Below, one piece after another: positions 34,459-40,862 of a stretch of DNA of 40,862 bases. Position numbers and translations under genes: made by a program. The stretch comes from an uncultured Pelagibacteraceae bacterium (GTDB taxonomy: Bacteria > Pseudomonadota > Alphaproteobacteria > Pelagibacterales > Pelagibacteraceae). The stretch covers positions 1 through 40,862 of the forward strand of contig CACGVB010000009.1 of assembly GCA_902576395.1 (NCBI GenBank), in the 5' to 3' direction. The notes beneath the pieces are model-generated. The model did no database searches, was not told the origin of the DNA, and saw only the letters and a list, made by a program, of their open reading frames with translations. The stretch's first letter is position 1. Each line of letters starts with the position of its first letter.

Positions 34459-35887
34459 AATTCTCCTCTATAAACTTGTTTAATAATCTAACACCATATC
34501 CAGTTGCACCACCAGAATTCAGTGCTCCAGCATATTTAGAAAAAGCCATTCCAGCAATATCTAAATGCGCCCAAGGTGTTTTATTAATTATAAATCTTTG
34601 TAAAAATTGAGCGGCAGTTGTTGATCCAGCTCCTCCAACATAATTAATATTTTGCATATCAGCATTATTTGAATTCATTAATTTGTTATAATTCTCATGA
34701 AGTGGCATTTCCCATACTTTTTCATCTACATGCTCTCCAGCATCAAAAAGTTGTTTAGACAATTTTTTATTATTTGACCAAAGCCCAGCATATTCTGATC
34801 CAAGCGCAACAATTATTGCTCCAGTTAATGTTGCTAAGTCAATAATTAGACTTGGCTTAAATTTCTCTTCGGTATATGTAAGTGCATCTGCTAAAACTAG
34901 TCTTCCCTCAGCATCTGTGTTTAAAACTTCGATTGTTTGTCCGCTGTAAGATTTTACAATATCTCCAGGTCTTTGTGCATTGGCTCCTGGCATATTTTCA
35001 ACTAACCCAACGACTCCAACTGCATTAATTTTAGATTTCCTTAAAGCTAGAGTTTTCATAAGACCAACCACCGTTGCTGAACCCGCCATATCATATGTCA
35101 TATCCTCCATAAATTTTGCAGGTTTGAGAGATATTCCTCCGGTATCAAAACAAACACCTTTTCCAACGAAGGCTAAAGGTTTTGATTTATTTTTATTTCC
35201 ATTCCATTCTATTGTTACCATGTAAGAACCTCTGATACTTCCTTGTCCGACACCGAGCAATGCGTTAAAACCTAATTTTTTTAATCTCTTTTGGTCATAT
35301 ACTGTTACTTTTAATCCAAACTTTCTTAATTTAACAATTCTCTTTGCGTATTCATCTGGGTGCAAAATATTACCAGGTTCAGAAACTAAATCTCTAGTAA
35401 GAAAAACCCCTTCCAAAAGAGCATTTAATTTATTTCTTAATAAATTTTTTTGTTTAGAGTTACTGCCAACAACACTTAAATTTAAATTAACATTTTTTTT
35501 CTTATCTGTTTTATAAAGATTAAAATTATATGACTTAAGTTGTGCTCCGTGAAGAAACTTTTCTAATTGTACATTAGTAAAAGAATTATTTTCAACATTT
35601 ATAAATGAATTCTCTTTTTTATTTTCCTTTAAAAAAACAAATAATTTCGAACCAAGTTTTTCAAAATCTAAGGAAACTTTTGATTTTGTACAGTTTACGA
35701 ATACATAGCTTTTGTTGTTGTGATCTTTTGCAAGAAAATTTCCCTCAGAAAAAAGTTTATTATTTAAAACTGATTTTGCTAATTGTTTAATCTCTTTACT
35801 TTTTATAACTTTTTGATTTAGGAGAATAATCTCGTTATCCTTTGCGATTTTTGGGACTTTATTTACAAAATTTAAATTTAGCTTCAT
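34451..35887 (-). CDS. pepA: leucyl aminopeptidase, M17 family
   Basis: 478 residues. The N-terminal domain is divergent. The C-terminal catalytic domain has VGKGVCFDTGGISLKP (metal Asp/Lys), the M17 signature NTDAEGRLVLADAL and LIIDLATLTGA. It removes N-terminal residues from peptides in the cytoplasm with two metal ions. Divergent from lptF over 54 nt. In many alphaproteobacteria holC lies between pepA and ndk; here they overlap directly. Confidence 0.95.
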   Translation of the reverse strand: MKLNLNFVNKVPKIAKDNEIILLNQKVIKSKEIKQLAKSVLNNKLFSEGNFLAKDHNNKSYVFVNCTKSKVSLDFEKLGSKLFVFLKENKKENSFINVENNSFTNVQLEKFLHGAQLKSYNFNLYKTDKKKNVNLNLSVVGSNSKQKNLLRNKLNALLEGVFLTRDLVSEPGNILHPDEYAKRIVKLRKFGLKVTVYDQKRLKKLGFNALLGVGQGSIRGSYMVTIEWNGNKNKSKPLAFVGKGVCFDTGGISLKPAKFMEDMTYDMAGSATVVGLMKTLALRKSKINAVGVVGLVENMPGANAQRPGDIVKSYSGQTIEVLNTDAEGRLVLADALTYTEEKFKPSLIIDLATLTGAIIVALGSEYAGLWSNNKKLSKQLFDAGEHVDEKVWEMPLHENYNKLMNSNNADMQNINYVGGAGSTTAAQFLQRFIINKTPWAHLDIAGMAFSKYAGALNSGGATGYGVRLLNKFIEENYE

Positions 35888-35941
35888 TTTTTTGAAATTT
35901 TTTATAGATAATGTTGTATATTTATAAAAATAAGAATTTCA

Positions 35942-37090
35942 ATGAATAAATTAATATTTCGTAAGTTTTCTCTAGATATAGTTAATTTTTTTTTGATTTC
36001 ATCATTTAGTATAACTTTTATTGTTTGGATTATACAAGCTGTCAACTTTTTGGATTTAGTATCAGATGAAGGACATAGTCTTAATATCTATTTTTATTAT
36101 GTTTCTTTAAACTTACCCAAAATTTTTAGCAAAACTATTATTTTCGTTTTTTTTATTTCAATCTTTTATGTGATTAATAAGTATATCAATTCAAATGAAT
36201 TAATTGTTTTTTGGAATAATGGGATTAAAAAAATTTATTTTATAAACTATATTCTTACATTTTCATTAATTTTTTTAATGTTACAACTATTTTTAAATTT
36301 ATTTATTGTTCCTAAAACACAAAGCTTAGCAAGAGAATTTATAAAAGATTCAAATATAGATTTTTTACCAAAACTAATATCTGAAAAAAAATTTATAAGT
36401 GTTGTAAAGAATCTTACAATTTTTGTCGAGGAATATGAAAAAAATGGAGATCTTAAAAAAGTTTACATAAATGAAAAAATAGATGCAGATAATTCAAAGA
36501 TAATTATCTCTAAAAGTGGAAAAATAATACAAAAAGAAAATCAATACTTTTTAAGATTGTTTGACGGAGGCATAATAAATATCAGCAAAGATAATACTTA
36601 TACTTTAAACTTCTCAGAAACTGATTATGATTTGTCAAATTTTTCTACTAAGTCTATTACATACTCTAAAATTCAAGAACTCAATTCAAAAATGCTTTAC
36701 TACTGTTTGAAACAAATCATCTTCAACACAAATTTAAAGGATACCAAAGTAATCTCTACAATAAAAAATAAGAAATGTAACTCTAGACCACTTATAAATA
36801 TAAGTGAGGAACTTTATAAAAGATCTATTTTACCCTTTTATACAATGGTTATAGCTTTAATTGCATCAAGTTTAATCATTGAACCTAGGTCTAAGTATCT
36901 AAATAAGTTTCACAAACTTAATATATTTCTCTTAGGAAGTTTTATAATAATTTTATCACAAATTAGTTTAAAATTTATATTAACATCGGTAGGTATAACG
37001 ATTTTAATTGTTTCATTACCAATATTGTTAATAATATTTTTTTATTCAATACTTCTTTTAAAATCAAACTTTAAATTGAATTTATTATGA
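35942..37090 (+). CDS. lptF: LPS export permease LptF
   Basis: 382 residues, YjgP/YjgQ family. Hydrophobic segments lie at the N-terminus (about 15-115) and C-terminus (about 295-380) around a periplasmic beta-jellyroll-like domain (about 130-280). With LptG it forms the inner-membrane channel of the LptB2FG ABC exporter that extracts LPS. It is the first gene of lptF-lptG-lptD-surA. A loose promoter (TTGAAA at 35892, TATATT at 35917, spacing 19) may lie in the 54-nt gap. It overlaps lptG by 4 nt. Confidence 0.92.
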   Translation: MNKLIFRKFSLDIVNFFLISSFSITFIVWIIQAVNFLDLVSDEGHSLNIYFYYVSLNLPKIFSKTIIFVFFISIFYVINKYINSNELIVFWNNGIKKIYFINYILTFSLIFLMLQLFLNLFIVPKTQSLAREFIKDSNIDFLPKLISEKKFISVVKNLTIFVEEYEKNGDLKKVYINEKIDADNSKIIISKSGKIIQKENQYFLRLFDGGIINISKDNTYTLNFSETDYDLSNFSTKSITYSKIQELNSKMLYYCLKQIIFNTNLKDTKVISTIKNKKCNSRPLINISEELYKRSILPFYTMVIALIASSLIIEPRSKYLNKFHKLNIFLLGSFIIILSQISLKFILTSVGITILIVSLPILLIIFFYSILLLKSNFKLNLL

Positions 37091-38175
37091 TTTTTAAAAA
37101 TTATGAAAAATATTTAACAAAGCTTTTTTTAAGAAATATTCTAACAATAGTTATAATATTTGTTTTTTTAAGTTTTTTTTTAAATATTTTTGAAGAGATA
37201 AAATATTTTGAAAATAAAGATAATAATATTTATTATCCAATAATCTTAACAATTTTAAATATACCATCAATAGTATTTGAAATACTTCCTTTTATATTTT
37301 TACTTGGGGTAATGTTTTTTTTTATAAGTCTTTTTGAAAAAGATGAGATTGAACTACTAAGAAGTCATGGTATTAATAATTTTAAAATTACAACGATAAT
37401 TTCAATTGTCTCTTTATTTTTAGGCATAATAATAATTATTGTTTATTACTCTTTTTCAGCAAATCTAAAAAGTTTGTATCTTAGTATGAAGTACCAAAAT
37501 TCTAATGATGGAGATCATTTGGCTGTAGTTAATGAGGATGGATTGTGGATTAAAGAAAACAGCAAAGATGGATTAAAATTATTTATTATTAATGCAACGA
37601 ATTATAAGAAAAATGTTTTAGAAGATATTAAAATCACTGAATTAAACAAAAATTATAAGCTCTTGAATACTATAATTGCAAAAAAAGCAGACATAAAACT
37701 TAAGGAATGGAAACTCTTTGAAGTAAAAATATATTCCGAAGATAAAGAGACAAAAAATTTAATCAATTATGATTATTTATCTTCTTTTAATGGAAAAATA
37801 ATTTCAAATTTATATTCTAATTTGAATTCACTAAATATATTTCAACTCATTAAATTAGAAGAGAATTACGAATCAATTGGATATTCAGCAACTGAAGTTA
37901 AATTGCACTTAAATAAAATATATAGTATTCCATTTTATCTTACATTGACTACAATTATAGGTGCATTACTTATGTTTAAACTTACTTTTATAAAATCAAA
38001 GTTTTTTTTAGTTGTTATAGGAGTTTTAGTTTCAGTCGTCTTTTATTATATTAATTACTTTTCTATTTTATTTGGTAAAAATGAAACGTTTCCAGTTTTA
38101 GTATCTATTTGGTTGCCTCAAGTTCTTATATTTCTTATATGTGGGTTAGGATTGACTAAATTAAATGAAAATTAA
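37087..38175 (+). CDS. lptG: LPS export permease LptG
   Basis: 362 residues, same YjgP/YjgQ architecture as its upstream partner: membrane segments at about 15-120 and 275-360 with a periplasmic domain between them. The FEKDEIELLRSHGIN segment after the third helix is the typical coupling region that meets LptB. It is the partner of LptF. The gene overlaps lptD by 11 nt. Confidence 0.92.
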   Translation: MIFKNYEKYLTKLFLRNILTIVIIFVFLSFFLNIFEEIKYFENKDNNIYYPIILTILNIPSIVFEILPFIFLLGVMFFFISLFEKDEIELLRSHGINNFKITTIISIVSLFLGIIIIIVYYSFSANLKSLYLSMKYQNSNDGDHLAVVNEDGLWIKENSKDGLKLFIINATNYKKNVLEDIKITELNKNYKLLNTIIAKKADIKLKEWKLFEVKIYSEDKETKNLINYDYLSSFNGKIISNLYSNLNSLNIFQLIKLEENYESIGYSATEVKLHLNKIYSIPFYLTLTTIIGALLMFKLTFIKSKFFLVVIGVLVSVVFYYINYFSILFGKNETFPVLVSIWLPQVLIFLICGLGLTKLNEN

Positions 38176-40585
38176 AATTGTAACATTTATAATATTTATA
38201 TTTACTTTATTTGTTAACTTAGAAGTTAAGGCTGATACAGTTTTTTTTGATTCTAAAAATATTAAAATAGAGGAGGATGGTAATATTATCTATTCATCTA
38301 AGGGAATAGCTAGTATCCCAAATCAAAAAATATTAGTTGAAGGTGACAAATCTAAATATAATAAATCAATCACTGAGTTGGTGGTAATTGGTAATGTAAA
38401 ATTTTTTGATAATTTTAATAATATTTATATCGAAAGCGAAAAAGCAATATACAATCAAAAAGATAACACAATACTAACTCAGGGCGAGACATTCATAAAA
38501 GTTGAGAATAAATATGAACTCACTTCACGTGATGTTTTATATGATAGAAATTTGATGGAAGTCCTAAGCAAGTCTGACACGAAAGTATATGATGATACAA
38601 ACAATATCTATAATTTTAAGGATGGATTTTTATTCGATATTATTGAAGAGGTCATATCTTCAAAAAAAACTAATATTGTAGATAACCAGAATAACAGTTA
38701 CTTATTTGAAAAAGCTAAGGTTAATCTTAAAACACGAGAATTAGTTGGAAAAGAGGTAAGAGTTGACTTTATTGATGATTTTTTTGGAAATAAAAACAAT
38801 GATCCATTATTAGTAGGTAATTCCACTACTTCAAATAATGACAACACTACGATATATAAGGCAGTATTTAGTACCTGCAACATTGATAATAAAAAATGCA
38901 GAGGTTGGGAGTTGCAAAGCGAGGAGTTTATTCACAATAAAATTGATAAATTATTTCAATACAAAAATTCATGGTTGAAAATATTTGGGCAGAGAGTATT
39001 TTATTTTCCATACTTCAGTCACCCAGACCCATCGGTTAAAAGAAAATCAGGTTTCCTAACACCTGTACTATACAATTCTGATAATTTGGGCAGAGCTGTT
39101 AATATACCATATTTTGTTGCTTTGTCAGATGCGAAAGATATGACCTTAAATCCAAGGTTATATTCTGATGGAGATTTTATTTTGCAATCTGAATATAGAG
39201 AAAGCTATAAAAATTCTGATCTTATAACTGATTTTAGTTTTAATCGAGATGAAGGAAATACAAATGCTCACTTCTTTTTAAACTCTAATGGGAAGTTTGA
39301 TGCAAAAACGTCTTATGAATTCGAATTTCAAAATGTTACAAATGATAATTATTTAAAAATACACGATTTTAGTGGAATACATGATACTAATATTTTAACT
39401 AAAAAATTTAATTCTAGTACCTTAACATCTTATTTAGATATAGATAAAGAAATTGACTCAAATACTCGATTTGAAACTTCTTTGAGAATGTATGAAAGTT
39501 TAAGTGTTTCTAATAATAGCGATAAATATCAATATGTATTTCCAGATTTTTCATTCAACAAAAACATTGAAATAGATGAAAGTTATAATGGTAAATTTTC
39601 TTTTGGATCAAATGGTGTTCAAAAATTGTATGACACAAATGTGTATGAAGCATCTTTAAATAATAATTTTAACTTCTCCTCTTATAATTATTTCACTAGC
39701 GGAGGTATTCTTACAAATTATAGACTTTTGTTAAAAAACTCAAATGAGTATTCAGAAAATTCCTCAACTTTAGATAAAAATAGTGATCATAAATTAACCA
39801 GTTCTTTATTAATTAATTCAGAATTACCACTTAAAAAAAAACTTTCTGATAATAAAACAAATTTTCTTAAACCGAAGATTCAATTTAAACTTACTCCAAC
39901 AAAAGGTTCGGATATATCTTCAAATTCTTCAAGGTTAAGTTATGGGAATATATTTTCATCAAATAGGATAGGAACCGGTGGGACAGCAGAAGTAGGAAGG
40001 TCTTTAACAATTGGTTTGGAATACGAAAAAAAGAACTTTTTTAAAGAAAGAATACTAGGATTTAATTTGGGGAATGTAATCAAAGATAAAAAAAATAGAT
40101 CAATGCCAAAGATAGCAAAATTGGACCAAACTAGGTCTGATATTGTTGGTAATTTTTATTACAAACCTAACGATTATTTAAATTTAGGATATGGTTTTTC
40201 ATTTGATAGGGACTTAAAATACTCGAATTATGATGAAATTTCAGCAACAATAGGTGATGATAAATTTTCAACAAAATTTAATTACATTACAGAAAATCAT
40301 GAATTGGGCAATAATGAAACAATTTCAAATGAGACAAATTTAAGATTTAGCAACGAGCATTATTTAAAATTTAATACAACTAAAAACTTAAGAGATGATT
40401 TTACCCAGAACTATAATTTATCATATGAATATGAAACCGATTGTCTTTTAGCAACATTTCAATATCAAAAAAAATTTTTTCGAGATGGTAATTTAGTTCC
40501 AGATCAAAGTTTAGTTTTTTTAATTAGGTTTATTCCATTTACAGAGGTAAGAGGATCTGCAAATACACTAGTAAGAAAGAGATGA
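38165..40585 (+). CDS. lptD: LPS-assembly outer-membrane protein LptD
   Basis: 806 residues. A signal peptide (KIKIVTFIIFIFTLFVNL, cleavage after VKA) is followed by an N-terminal OstA/LptA-like domain (about 25-170, repeated SEKAIYNQKDN- and GDKSKYNKSI-like strands) and the LptD beta-barrel. Barrel landmarks are FPYFSHPDPSVKRKSGFLTP and the end strand region YETDCLLATFQYQKKFFRDG. Cysteines in FSTCNIDNKKCRGW and ETDCLL could give the stabilising disulfide. It inserts LPS into the outer leaflet with LptE. It ends in an ATGA overlap with surA. Confidence 0.94.
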   Translation: MKIKIVTFIIFIFTLFVNLEVKADTVFFDSKNIKIEEDGNIIYSSKGIASIPNQKILVEGDKSKYNKSITELVVIGNVKFFDNFNNIYIESEKAIYNQKDNTILTQGETFIKVENKYELTSRDVLYDRNLMEVLSKSDTKVYDDTNNIYNFKDGFLFDIIEEVISSKKTNIVDNQNNSYLFEKAKVNLKTRELVGKEVRVDFIDDFFGNKNNDPLLVGNSTTSNNDNTTIYKAVFSTCNIDNKKCRGWELQSEEFIHNKIDKLFQYKNSWLKIFGQRVFYFPYFSHPDPSVKRKSGFLTPVLYNSDNLGRAVNIPYFVALSDAKDMTLNPRLYSDGDFILQSEYRESYKNSDLITDFSFNRDEGNTNAHFFLNSNGKFDAKTSYEFEFQNVTNDNYLKIHDFSGIHDTNILTKKFNSSTLTSYLDIDKEIDSNTRFETSLRMYESLSVSNNSDKYQYVFPDFSFNKNIEIDESYNGKFSFGSNGVQKLYDTNVYEASLNNNFNFSSYNYFTSGGILTNYRLLLKNSNEYSENSSTLDKNSDHKLTSSLLINSELPLKKKLSDNKTNFLKPKIQFKLTPTKGSDISSNSSRLSYGNIFSSNRIGTGGTAEVGRSLTIGLEYEKKNFFKERILGFNLGNVIKDKKNRSMPKIAKLDQTRSDIVGNFYYKPNDYLNLGYGFSFDRDLKYSNYDEISATIGDDKFSTKFNYITENHELGNNETISNETNLRFSNEHYLKFNTTKNLRDDFTQNYNLSYEYETDCLLATFQYQKKFFRDGNLVPDQSLVFLIRFIPFTEVRGSANTLVRKR

Positions 40586-40862
40586 TTAAAATCATAATTT
40601 TAATTATCTTAATTTTAATTTTCAATTTTAAAAATACAGCTTTAGGCTCTACAATTGAAATTAAAGCAAAAGTTAATAAAGAAATAATTACAAATATTGA
40701 TATTGAAAATGAAAAAAAATATTTAATTTTTTTAAATCCTAAACTTGTAGAATTAGAGGAAAATAAAATTAATACTATTTCAAGAGAATCTTTGATAACA
40801 GAAATAATAAAAAAAAAAGAATTAAAAAAAATTTTTGATTTAAGTGTAACTCAAAATATTTC
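40582..40862 (+). CDS. surA: SurA-like periplasmic chaperone, N-terminal part (cut by window end)
   Basis: The ATG lies in an ATGA overlap with the lptD stop and the frame stays open to the window end (93 codons). It starts with a signal peptide (MIKIIILIILILIFNFKNTA) and then IKAKVNKEIITNIDIENEKK, which matches the N-terminal SurA opening (V-N-x-E-I-I-T-x-x-D-I-E). SurA chaperones outer-membrane proteins, including LptD, and lptD-surA is the standard proteobacterial order. The PPIase domains are outside the window. Confidence 0.82.
   Translation, partial: MIKIIILIILILIFNFKNTALGSTIEIKAKVNKEIITNIDIENEKKYLIFLNPKLVELEENKINTISRESLITEIIKKKELKKIFDLSVTQNI

Noticed and set aside
1..40862. tRNA, rRNA, CRISPR, insertion sequence or prophage
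   Set aside because: Gaps between genes are at most about 140 nt and hold no cloverleaf, spaced repeats, transposase or phage-like genes.

Overview
The window reads as a stretch of core chromosome from a streamlined, strongly AT-rich marine alphaproteobacterium, most likely of the SAR11/Pelagibacterales type. The reasons are: proteins rich in Lys, Asn and Ile; genes packed end to end with many 1-11 nt overlaps and almost no spacer (no gene-free stretch exceeds about 140 nt); alphaproteobacterial neighbourhoods (complex I subunit NDUFA12 next to a DUF2155 protein; purN-purM next to DUF2066-hda; lptF-lptG-lptD-surA next to pepA-ndk; prfB-mrcA next to rne; accB-accC after aroQ); and a SUF-only Fe-S assembly operon led by an IscR-type regulator. 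The clade is inferred from these patterns, not from a database match. I see no rRNA, tRNA, CRISPR array, insertion sequence, prophage or replication origin.

Layout. 1-3380: sugar/polyol module with the 3' end of a D-2-hydroxyacid dehydrogenase, an iolE-like inosose dehydratase, a Gfo/Idh/MocA oxidoreductase broken by a one-base frameshift in a T7 run, and an iolG-like inositol 2-dehydrogenase. 3392-4761: EamA permease and YbaK-type deacylase. 4903-6535: glnA with a leader hairpin, a strong hairpin after it, and an unannotated 45-residue basic ORF. 6536-12686: eight-gene suf operon (iscR-sufBCDSU-sufT-sufA) on the minus strand, preceded by a near-perfect IscR type-1 operator. 12817-15848: alpha/beta hydrolase, anmK, tyrS. 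15845-22241: minus-strand block mrcA-prfB-AsmA-like, where prfB needs a programmed +1 frameshift. 22323-25078: RNase E/G, thiG, thiS. 25095-27292: aroQ-accB-accC. 27289-28015: DUF2155 and NDUFA12. 28131-28955: a stand-alone protein carrying the C-terminal domain of B12-dependent ribonucleotide reductase. 28956-32471: aspS, hda, DUF2066 protein. 32483-34058: purM-purN. 34048-35887: ndk, pepA. 35942-40862: lptF-lptG-lptD-surA (surA cut by the window end).

How it fits together. Most genes are housekeeping: Fe-S biogenesis under a predicted self-sensing repressor, nitrogen assimilation, fatty-acid and thiazole synthesis, purine synthesis, translation, cell-wall synthesis and recycling, and outer-membrane LPS assembly. 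I found no clearly new multi-gene defence or metabolic system. The most useful leads are small: the glnA-suf junction (hairpin plus 45-aa ORF), the IscR operator with an altered cysteine spacing in its regulator, the recoded prfB, an RNase E without its zinc-link cysteines, the orphan RNR-like domain protein, and the frameshifted oxidoreductase in the inositol module.
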